This document shows positions 9,032-16,900 of a DNA stretch of 22,587 nucleotides, piece after piece. A program made the position numbers and the translations under genes. How positions within the stretch are numbered: position 1 is the first letter of the stretch; every line of letters starts with the position of its first letter. The DNA comes from a virus: the IMG/VR virus record IMGVR_UViG_3300006641_000196, positions 1 through 22,587 of that record; one strand, written 5' to 3'. The notes beneath the pieces were generated by a model. The model did not search any database, had not been told where the DNA came from, and worked only from the letters and a program-made list of their open reading frames with translations.

Positions 9032-9575
9032 TAATTACATCACCTTTTTCGTGATTAATAGTATTTACATCCGCACTAATAATCTGGCCGCCAACTCTCA
9101 ACATACCATAGTTTAAAGGTATAGAATTACTGCTGTCAACTGTATTTATTATACCATCGAAAGCATCATTATTTCTTCTATCCTGATCTGTTATACCTAT
9201 ATCAGATCTTTTTGGCTTAGGCATAATAGCTTGTATAACTGCGCCTAGAGCAAAGCTAATAACTGTTCCTACTATTGCTCTAGTAAAAGCTTGAGCAAAA
9301 GTAGCGCTTGTTATTGACCCAAGGAGTTCACTATTTCCACAAACTAAAGGAACTACGAAACAACCTGTTTGAGTTTCTGGTATTTCATCCTGCATTAACC
9401 AACTATCTGGAAAGGGTTTGAAATCTTGGGTAAGAAGAAGTGTTTTTGTTTTATCTATGGCAGGATAAAAATTTTGTATATAAGAAGTAAGATCAGATAC
9501 TTTTTTAATATTTATAGCTACTTGAGCTATATCTTCTGGTTGTAATAAGGACTTATGAAAGCGAATATTATACAT
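9012..9575 (-). CDS. gpI-like tail assembly protein, second copy
   Basis: A 187-residue paralogue of the preceding gpI-like protein. The N-terminal 80 residues (IRFHKSLL... to CFVVPLVCGN) look like a diverged ubiquitin-like beta-grasp domain. A hydrophobic Gly/Ala segment follows (FTRAIVGTVISFALGAVIQA), then a Lys/Arg-rich linker and a C-terminal block (DRRNNDAFD, INTV, IPLNYGMLRVGGQIISADVN) nearly identical to that of its neighbour. I chose ATG 9575 over the longer GTG at 9587. From ATG the protein begins MYNIRFHKSLL, which aligns with MSSVTVSFHKSLL of the neighbour, and the overlap becomes 8 nt (ATGTATAA); neither start has a strong ribosome site. In lambda, gpI works in tail-tip initiator assembly; this copy lacks good conservation in the first half and may be specialised. 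Confidence 0.82.
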   Translation of the reverse strand: MYNIRFHKSLLQPEDIAQVAINIKKVSDLTSYIQNFYPAIDKTKTLLLTQDFKPFPDSWLMQDEIPETQTGCFVVPLVCGNSELLGSITSATFAQAFTRAIVGTVISFALGAVIQAIMPKPKRSDIGITDQDRRNNDAFDGIINTVDSSNSIPLNYGMLRVGGQIISADVNTINHEKGDVINVSSYV

Positions 9576-10341
9576 AAGCTGCCACACTAATTACATCAGT
9601 TTTTTCATGACTAATACTATTTACATCCGCGCTAATAATCTGTCCAGCGACTCTTAACATACCATAGTTGAGAGATATAGATTGATTGGGATGTATAGTA
9701 TTTATCTGACTATCAAAAGCATCATTATTACGTCTATCCCCAGAATCAGCAGAATCCATACTTTTAATTTTAGGTTTAATAGGGACTAGAGTATTTGAAA
9801 CTATATTTCCAACTGCACTAGCTATTCCTGCTGCTACGTAAGAACCTACTGTTCCTTGAAAAGCTGTAGTTCCTAGTCCAGCAGGACCTAATATAGTTTC
9901 TCCTAATACAGGAGTAGCAAACTGTTGAAATCCGTAAGCCCCCACCGCTGCAAAAGCTCCACTAATCAAACCTCTAACGAGCGCTTGTCCTAAACTAGCA
10001 CCTTGTAATAAAGAGACTGTGGTAGATAATACAAAACTTACTGCAAAAGCAGATAGAGGATCTACTCCACTTCCTTTAAAAACAGGAACTAAATAATAAA
10101 TCTCACCTTCTTTAGCTAAAAATAAAAATTCTTCATTAGATAGATAGCGATTATTATGAACTATAGCTATCTCTTCTAAAGAGCTGAATTTAACGTGTTT
10201 TACTAAACGTTCCAGCTCTGGGAATAGATTTAAAGAGTTTAAAAATAAAAAATAAATAGCGTCGGCTGTCATCTCTACTTGTTTGACGCCGTTGGTATAA
10301 GGTAATAGACTTTTATGAAAAGATACAGTTACACTAGACAA
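9568..10341 (-). CDS. gpI-like tail assembly protein with ubiquitin-like N-terminus, first copy
   Basis: Protein of 257 residues. Residues 1-90 fit the ubiquitin-like beta-grasp domain of lambda gpI (TAPI): strand VTVSFHKSLLPY, helix DAIYFLFLNSLNLFP, and a last strand EIYYLVPVFKGSG like the VPRMAG end of lambda gpI. Residues 95-185 hold several hydrophobic Gly/Ala-rich segments. The C-terminal block (202-257) has DRRNNDAFD, ISLNYGMLRVAGQIISADVN and HEKTDVI. It follows the JAMM peptidase gene with an 8-nt overlap. The start codon is TTG: no ATG or GTG lies near it in frame and the next Met is residue 24, inside the conserved domain. GAAGAG lies about 8 nt upstream as a weak ribosome site. It probably acts with gpJ, gpL and the peptidases in tail-tip assembly. 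Confidence 0.85.
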   Translation of the reverse strand: MSSVTVSFHKSLLPYTNGVKQVEMTADAIYFLFLNSLNLFPELERLVKHVKFSSLEEIAIVHNNRYLSNEEFLFLAKEGEIYYLVPVFKGSGVDPLSAFAVSFVLSTTVSLLQGASLGQALVRGLISGAFAAVGAYGFQQFATPVLGETILGPAGLGTTAFQGTVGSYVAAGIASAVGNIVSNTLVPIKPKIKSMDSADSGDRRNNDAFDSQINTIHPNQSISLNYGMLRVAGQIISADVNSISHEKTDVISVAAYV

Positions 10342-10705
10342 GATGTCGCTCTTCTAACTCTTCATACATAAGAGATTTTAGTTTTTTATCATACCAATAA
10401 ATATAGAAACGGTTATTGAACCCTACTATAAACTTGTAGCAGTCGAAAACCGTACTAGCCATATCTTCTTCGCTAGGTATAGGATTATCACTTCCTGGAT
10501 GAGAGTGAACTATACCCCACGTAGTATCTTCATATTGTAATAAACTAACAGGATCTAAGATAAAATTAGTTTTTGGAGATCCGCTGATATTTTTACAAGG
10601 CACATACTCCCAGTCAGTAGTTATTATACCGCATGCCTCCCTAGGATACTCATTAATAAAATGAGTAGTCATTTGATCTTTTAATTTTTCTAAAACTGAT
10701 GCCAT
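10334..10705 (-). CDS. JAB/JAMM-family metallopeptidase (N-terminal half of lambda gpK)
   Basis: A stand-alone JAMM protease domain of 123 residues, expected to bind zinc. The signature is complete: catalytic Glu23 in REACG, then His67-Ser-His69-Pro, seven residues, Ser78-Glu-Glu-Asp81, which fits HxHPx7SxxD exactly. In lambda this domain is the N-terminal part of gpK, fused to an NlpC/P60 domain; here it is a separate gene placed after two NlpC/P60 genes and before two ubiquitin-like gpI genes. The gene overlaps the preceding one by 16 nt and the next by 8 nt, so translation is coupled. Possible roles are trimming the ubiquitin-like part of gpI, processing a tail component, or acting on the cell wall; the family fit is strong, the substrate is inference. 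Confidence 0.92.
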   Translation of the reverse strand: MASVLEKLKDQMTTHFINEYPREACGIITTDWEYVPCKNISGSPKTNFILDPVSLLQYEDTTWGIVHSHPGSDNPIPSEEDMASTVFDCYKFIVGFNNRFYIYWYDKKLKSLMYEELEERHLV

Positions 10706-11112
10706 CTATAAATATCCACCGTATATTGTTTATAATATCTACCGTAAGGAGCTATCCAACTGTTATTACCTATCATAGTTTGTAGAATTTTATCTTTACC
10801 AAGATAGAGAGCGCAGTGATTAGCAATATTGGTAGTTCCAATAGACATAATAATCATATCGTATTCTTTCGGAGTTTTAACAGACCTAAACCCAGCTCTC
10901 TCAGCACTAGGCTTACCAAACAAATGGTTATTAGTTTCTATATACCATTTTTCTTCTGGATTACTACAAAAATCTGCAGTAGATAGAGATATCTCTATAC
11001 ATAATTCGTGTTTATATACCCATCGAACGAGATTAAAACAATCTATACCTGTATCTGGATTATCTCCTAAATGTTTATAGGGAAATCCTTCGTATTTTAA
11101 ATATCTTTCCAT
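10690..11112 (-). CDS. NlpC/P60-type cysteine peptidase (C-terminal half of lambda gpK), copy 2
   Basis: A stand-alone NlpC/P60-like domain of 140 residues. The nucleophile is Cys25 in TGIDCFNLVRWVY and the catalytic His is His99 in IANHCALYLG; a polar third residue could lie in GNNSWIAPYG. Length fits a single minimal NlpC/P60 domain with no signal peptide. In lambda gpK this domain is a putative cell-wall peptidase at the tail tip that may help local degradation of peptidoglycan during DNA entry, and gpK is needed for tail assembly. The gene overlaps the genes on both sides by 16 nt, with the same arrangement at each side, and no clear ribosome site is seen before its ATG, which suggests coupled translation. 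Confidence 0.88.
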   Translation of the reverse strand: MERYLKYEGFPYKHLGDNPDTGIDCFNLVRWVYKHELCIEISLSTADFCSNPEEKWYIETNNHLFGKPSAERAGFRSVKTPKEYDMIIMSIGTTNIANHCALYLGKDKILQTMIGNNSWIAPYGRYYKQYTVDIYRWHQF

Positions 11113-11483
11113 CTAATTATATACTTTATCTTATCTCTATATTCTTGATTAAGTTCATCAATTTTTATGTATTTTCTATGATGAATAAATCTATTTAATC
11201 CAATATAAACACCGAAATGTTGTGGTCTAATATCTCGCAATTTAAAAAGAATAATATCAAATTCTTGTATATCTGAAAGATTTACTAATTTTGCTTGATT
11301 AAGCGTAATAAATCTATCTATATCTTCGTAAGATACTGAAGAGCCCCAGTTATGTTTGAAATGATACTGAGCCATCTCTTCGATACCTTGAATATGGTAT
11401 CCTTGATCTTCACATATCTTCTCTATAAGAGTCAAACAGTTATAAGTTTCATAGGGCAGGTGTAAGTATGTAGTCCAATCCAT
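11097..11483 (-). CDS. NlpC/P60-like cysteine peptidase, copy 1
   Basis: A 128-residue relative of the next protein. Cys16 in YETYNCLTLIEKI and His89 in RPQHFGVYIG sit where the NlpC/P60 nucleophile and His should be; the Asp usually before the Cys is Asn15 here. Its C-terminal end IIRWKDI resembles IYRWHQF of copy 2. It starts at a TAATG junction with the gpL-like gene. I infer a tandem duplication of an NlpC/P60 gene followed by strong divergence. Both catalytic residues survive, so either copy may be active, or one may serve a structural role in the tip. A distant CHAP-like or non-catalytic relative cannot be excluded from sequence alone. Confidence 0.78.
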   Translation of the reverse strand: MDWTTYLHLPYETYNCLTLIEKICEDQGYHIQGIEEMAQYHFKHNWGSSVSYEDIDRFITLNQAKLVNLSDIQEFDIILFKLRDIRPQHFGVYIGLNRFIHHRKYIKIDELNQEYRDKIKYIIRWKDI

Positions 11484-13021
11484 TATCTTGGTAAAGTTCC
11501 TCCTGTGCCGGGAAATCCTCCAAAATGAAATTGATTACCGCGTAATTCACAAGCCTGTAAATTTTTAGCACATACGTCTTCTGACAAAGTGTATACAGTC
11601 TCATTACGAATATTAAAAAATCCATTAGCCGTAGCTCCGTCTGCTAATAAAGTTCCATTAGATACAATTAAAGTGTTAGATCCAGGTATGAGACCTGTTC
11701 CGCCAGTAGGATACTGACATTCACTTCCTTTATACACCCAAGGACAAACATTCTTATAGAATTTACGTCTAGGTAATTGTAATTTAAAATACTGTAACCA
11801 ACTGGTTAATGAAAATGTTGCAGTTTGCTCATTTAATTCACTAAGACTATCAATTTTAAAAGTATCTAGCACATAGTTTTCAGAATCACGTTCTTGATTT
11901 ACTATAAATACGTTAGATCCTGGTATAAAATTAGCGCCTACATCTGTATTACATACTAGATATGGGTGATTAATAGCTACTATTTCAAATTTATTAGAAC
12001 CTGTCACACTATTGGTAATAATATCTCCTACTCTATAAGGTAAAGTAGTTATCATATTAATTAAATTACTTGAAGATCCATTATAAAATTCATTAGATAC
12101 GGTGCTGTATTCAGGCCATACATCGAGAAAATTGGCAAAAGTAGTTTTTATCTCTACAACAGCGCCAAGTAAATCTCTGGAATCTTGTTTTAACCTAGTC
12201 CAAGTCCCTCCTGTAGATAAAGTGGAATCATAATCAAATGCTGCATTAAGACCTCTAGCTTCTCTTACACTAGCATCGTAACTACCATGTGAAGGAACTG
12301 TTCTAGGATCTATGCCGTTTACTAATTCTCCGTTAACATAAGCAGTGGTAGATCCTGTACTATTATTACCTACAAGAAATGGGTTTTCTACAAGAGATCC
12401 TATAAGATTATCAAAGTTAGATACTGTAATAGATAGGTCATTTATTTTACCAGACGAATCTGTGCTTAAGACACCGCTGTTAATAGGATATGGTATAAAC
12501 TCCTGACCACCCATATGAACTCTATAGTTTATGTCTGAGATATAATCTCCGCGAATTTCAGCGAATTTAAATGGAAAACTATAAGGCCAGACAAGTCCTG
12601 CTCCGTCTCCACTTGGATTACCATATTCATTAGTAGGATACCACTCTCCAGGATAATATATAGTATATAGTCTAACCAGCGGCTTTTGCTCAAAACTATT
12701 CTTCTCTTTAATAAACTTGCTTACGTTAATAGCACTAACCGTAGCAGTTCCTGTAGTTTGTTGAGTGTAAGTAGAAGTAGTGTTGCCTATGTCATGAGTA
12801 TTAGAACTAGTAGTCTTAACTATGTAGTTACTAAATATCTGTTCACCAACATGAAATTCAGCAATCGTATTAGATAGTTTTACCTTAATATTACTAGTAG
12901 CTACATCTACATTGGCTATGATTGCCTCTGTTAGAGAAGTAACGCCTATAATAGTATTACCGGCCTTAAACCCTGTAGTTGTATTTACTTTTAATATGTA
13001 GTCGTAGTTTCTAGAAGTCAT
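11483..13021 (-). CDS. gpL-like tail-tip protein with four-cysteine Fe-S motif
   Basis: Protein of 512 residues, about twice lambda gpL. The N-terminal region (about 5-70, GFKAGNTIIGVTSLTEAII, then FHVGEQIFS) is an extra decoration-type domain. The gpL-like core runs from about 112, with FAEIRGDYISDINYRVHM, GKINDLSITVSN and LLGAVVEIKTTF. The end carries Cys426, Cys435, Cys484 and Cys491, with spacings C-x8-C and C-x6-C. I recall the same spacings for lambda gpL, where the four Cys hold an iron-sulfur cluster; the stretch between the pairs is longer here because of an insertion. The protein should sit between the gpM-like distal tail protein and gpJ. It starts at a TAATG junction. Family assignment is firm; cluster binding is inferred from the cysteines. 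Confidence 0.88.
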   Translation of the reverse strand: MTSRNYDYILKVNTTTGFKAGNTIIGVTSLTEAIIANVDVATSNIKVKLSNTIAEFHVGEQIFSNYIVKTTSSNTHDIGNTTSTYTQQTTGTATVSAINVSKFIKEKNSFEQKPLVRLYTIYYPGEWYPTNEYGNPSGDGAGLVWPYSFPFKFAEIRGDYISDINYRVHMGGQEFIPYPINSGVLSTDSSGKINDLSITVSNFDNLIGSLVENPFLVGNNSTGSTTAYVNGELVNGIDPRTVPSHGSYDASVREARGLNAAFDYDSTLSTGGTWTRLKQDSRDLLGAVVEIKTTFANFLDVWPEYSTVSNEFYNGSSSNLINMITTLPYRVGDIITNSVTGSNKFEIVAINHPYLVCNTDVGANFIPGSNVFIVNQERDSENYVLDTFKIDSLSELNEQTATFSLTSWLQYFKLQLPRRKFYKNVCPWVYKGSECQYPTGGTGLIPGSNTLIVSNGTLLADGATANGFFNIRNETVYTLSEDVCAKNLQACELRGNQFHFGGFPGTGGTLPR

Positions 13022-13962
13022 TAACTAAATACCTCTTTTAGCTTCATGCTAACAGTATAGAAATTTTGAGAAGGTTGTGATCCAGAACTAGCCACATGAG
13101 TAGTCTGAACAGGACCGTCAAAACGAACAGTTACAGAGCCGCTATCATTAATATGGCTAAGATCGAATACAAAAGATTCATAATCACCACTTCTAGCATT
13201 ATAGAAATTATCTATAGCTATTTTATGAACTCCAGATATGTTTGTATAGGTAAGATTATAATTACGACGAGGACGACGACTGCGCAGACGTCTAGTCTCA
13301 TATCCTGCCTGACTCTCGAAAGTTAAAGTATCAAATTGTTTATCAGTAGAGAAGCCACGATCTGGTTTTCTATCAGACATAGTAGTAAATCTTTCTACTT
13401 GCGTAGAGGTGCCGGAAAAAACTCGGATATCTAAATTAGCAACATTTGAAGCTAGTGCCGGAGATATATCTATACCATAACTACCTAAGGTAGAACTTGG
13501 AAAAGTATATGCTGATGGATTTTGAACGACACCGTCTACAGATACCATCATCTGATTTGCCTCAGCAGGAGTTCCTGTGATAGCCCATGCAGTTCTAGAC
13601 CCATTTATCTGATAATTATTTCCATTATAACTAAGAACTGAGCTATTACTATAAAATATAGGAGAGATCTGAAGACTATCTTTAGTTATTTTCAGAAAAT
13701 CTGGCACTGCTAAAGTTTTTATCTCTAGACTCGTAGCGCCTGGAGCTACTATAAAATTAACCGTTCCTTTATTATTAGATAGAGTATAACTATTATAGGC
13801 CTGAACTATTCCGTCAACTACTATAGCGACTTCGGCCGGAGTGCCGACATAGCGGCCTATATTAAAACTAGTAGTCAAACCTGTAGAAGTATAGGTAACA
13901 CTACTTACTATGGAATAGTTATCTGGGGATACATTTGCTCCACTAGGATAATAGGATACCAT
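13021..13962 (-). CDS. gpM-like / DUF2460-like distal tail protein with duplicated N-terminal domain
   Basis: Protein of 313 residues; lambda gpM is only about a third of that. The C-terminal part (about 200-313) has the distal tail protein pattern: FDTLTFESQAGYETRRLRSR, NYNLTYTNISGVHKIAIDNF, YNARSGDYESFVFD, VTVRFDGPV. The N-terminal part has two copies of a beta-rich unit, about 23-88 and 116-185, each with GTPAE, a VDGxVQ turn and a YT strand. These extra domains may decorate the outside of the tail just above the tip. The gene starts at the TAATG junction with the tape measure gene and has AGAGG about 6 nt upstream. Position right after the tape measure gene agrees with gpM. Whether it is closer to gpM or to DUF2460 proteins I cannot decide. 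Confidence 0.82.
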   Translation of the reverse strand: MVSYYPSGANVSPDNYSIVSSVTYTSTGLTTSFNIGRYVGTPAEVAIVVDGIVQAYNSYTLSNNKGTVNFIVAPGATSLEIKTLAVPDFLKITKDSLQISPIFYSNSSVLSYNGNNYQINGSRTAWAITGTPAEANQMMVSVDGVVQNPSAYTFPSSTLGSYGIDISPALASNVANLDIRVFSGTSTQVERFTTMSDRKPDRGFSTDKQFDTLTFESQAGYETRRLRSRRPRRNYNLTYTNISGVHKIAIDNFYNARSGDYESFVFDLSHINDSGSVTVRFDGPVQTTHVASSGSQPSQNFYTVSMKLKEVFS

Positions 13963-16900
13963 TACATACCTCTCAAGGTCTTACGAATTGGACCGTTATT
14001 CTGAATATCTCTTACTACTATATCTACTATCATATCTCTTCCGTTTACAGATACCTTCGGAGTTCCCACTACTTCTTGTGAGGTTCCTTGATTATTTACA
14101 TTTACCATAACATTTCCTGGAGCAGTTTGTCCAGTTGCATTCATCTGATTAAGGGTTTGTCCTCCTATGGCCATAGCGGCTGGACGACGAATGACAAACT
14201 CACCAGGTTCCAATAGTGCGGGAACTCGGTCTCTTAGACCCGCATATCCGCCAGCGGCCATGTGTTTTACAGGTCCTCCTATAGCACTTCCTGTACCTAT
14301 AACACCAGGCGCTACGATACCTACGCCTGTAGGTGTTGCGTTTAATCCACTGAACAAATTGCCTATACTACTAAAAAATCCACTTACTCCAGCTCCTGTC
14401 ATACCAGTAGCTCCCATAAGTCCAGAGCTTAATCCTCCTGCTAAAGCATTTGAAATAGGTTCTGCTACTGTTTTCTTAATAATAGCTTTTTGTATCTCAG
14501 TAGCAAGACTAAACATAAAATCTCTGAATACCTGCTTAGCAGTTTTAGTTCCATTTATTACGTCTGTTAGCATTGTTGTAATAAAGTCTGTAGTCTTATT
14601 TCTAAAAATATCTATAGAATCTGCTAAAGCTACAAAAAGATTATCGCTTTTAAGAGCTGCTATTTGTTTTAATAATCTTAGCTCTGCCTCTTGTCTTTCT
14701 TTTTGTTGCAAGAGTCTATCTCTTTCATTTTTTAGTTCTTGGTTTCTAATATTTAAACGATTTTCAGCTAACACTTTTTCATCTAGGGCAGCTTGTGTGG
14801 CATCCTTTGCTCTAGCAGTTGCTGCTGCGGTTTCCTCTGCTAGGCCACCTAATCTAGCGTCTCTAATTTGGCTCTGTAGTCCAGCTTGCTCATATAGACC
14901 TTGTCTTTCGGTGGCTCTTTGAGTTATTCCCGCAGCTGTAGATTCTCTTATACCTTGTAGTTGTGCATTTGTCGTACTACGTATTATGTCTCTTTGAGCA
15001 CCTAAATCAGACTGATAGTTTGTGCCTACTGCTATTCCTGATCGTAAGCTTTTAGAAAATTCACTTGCTACTTTCTCGACTTCAGTATTAAAGTCAGCGG
15101 TTCCTAATCTTAGATTTGGGTCTTGTACTTGCACAGTTCTAATAGCTTGATCTTTAGCAAAAACATCAGCTATTGCTTTAGAATGTCTATCAAATATATC
15201 AGCTTGCGCTTTAATTTGTCTAGCTCTTTCTTCAACAAGATCAAGTTCTAATTTTTGTATTGCTGCTTGAGATTGTATCTGTGTAATAGCCAAGGTTTGT
15301 TGAGCTTCAGCAAGGGTATCTTCTCTAGTTAAAGAACTAACTCTATTTATATTTTCTGTTCTCTGCAATTCATATTCGGCCTGTATTCTAGCAGCCTCTA
15401 TTTGACCTCTTCTTTTAACAATTTCTTCTTCTTTTTGTGCTACCTGGACTTTTTTCGCAGCACTATCTACTTCTTTTTGTGCTGCTTCAAGATTTTTCTG
15501 AGCAGCGTTATCATAGTCTACAACAGTTTGTGATAATGCAGATTCTAATTCAATAATCTGTTTTTGGAATTGAAGCTGTTCTTGTGCTTGAGGGTTAGTT
15601 AATCCAGCAAAAGCTTCGCCCAGGCCTAATTTTGCCTCTACAGGTAATAGCTGCTGTTGGGCTCTACCAGCTATAAAAATCTTGAGACTCTCTGCTTCTA
15701 CATCTCTTAGCTGCTGTCGAACTTCTAAAAGCTGTTTTGCTCTTTCGATTTTAGCTACTTCAATCTCTAAAAGAGTTTTTTCTTTTTCTAATCTTTTGAC
15801 ACCTGCTTCTCCACGAGCTGCAGTTAATTCTACATTAAGTCTTTGTTTAGTAGCAGATATCTGACCTTTTAGATTTTCAAGAGCATTGTCAGCTTGCACT
15901 CTAGCGACGGTATTTTGTTGTATCTGTATCTCTAGTTGATTCCTTAACTCTTGAGTTCTACGCTCTGTTGTAACTCTTAAGTCTTCCATCTGACGAGTAA
16001 AAGCTACAGCTTCACCAGTAAGAGCCTTTTGTTGATTATTTGCGTTTTCTATCTCTTTGTTTAATATCGCATAAGAAGCTCTAGCATCTTCTAATTGTTT
16101 ATACTGTTCGGCAGTAATATTAAGTCCCCTTCTTGAGGCCTCGTCTTGTGCTCTCTCTAGCACAACTATCTCAGATAAGTTTCTCTGCCTATCATTTTCT
16201 AGTTCCTTAATAGTTTTAGTAGAGTTTACTATATTAGATAAGAACTGTAATTGATTAGTTTTTTGTTGATCCCCTGTAAGAGCTATCTGTCCCGTATTAG
16301 ACACTGTACCAGTTCTAGCAAGAGTTCCAGCTGCTTGAATAGACCCTGTAAAAGCATCTTTAAGATCTTTTGCAACTACCTCAAGAGAGGCAAGCCTATC
16401 TCTTAATACTGTAAAACGATCTATAGCATTTTGTATATCTGCAAGTTGTGAATCGTTAAACGGATTGATTTCTAATTCTCTAGTTAAAGCTTTTAGCTCT
16501 CTTTGAAGATTAGCTATACCAGCAGATATTGTATCAGCAGAGACTGTTCCAGACATCATATCTTTGTTCAGTCTTCCTATAGCTAGATTAGAATTTATTG
16601 CAGCTGTCTCAAAAACTGTAAAACCGTCTTTTTCTACTTTTTGAAGAGTTGTAGTTAAGACTACTCCGCTTGCGCCTATCTGTTTTATAGTAACCTTACT
16701 TTGTTCATCAACTCTTGTTAATCCTCTAACTACTTGATCTACTGCTTCTGTAGGTCCAATACTTAATCTTTTTTGGAATTCTTCTGCTAACTTTTTATTA
16801 TTATTTAATATTGTTTGATTTGCATACCCATATGCTCCAACTATACTATCAAAATATTTTAAGTATTGTATTTCTTGATCTTCTAATATTTTTATGGTTA

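Noticed and set aside
10829-11080. A short plus-strand open frame, with others of similar size across the window (for example 3900-4139, 6512-6715, 13096-13326, 17269-17526)
   Set aside because: All lie opposite well-supported minus-strand genes, have no plausible ribosome site and show no family pattern.
14167-14922. A 251-codon open frame on the plus strand
   Set aside because: It is exactly antisense to the C-terminal part of the tape measure gene, whose minus-strand product has clear family motifs. The plus-strand protein is low-complexity (Ala/Pro/Ser/Leu) and has no recognisable domain.
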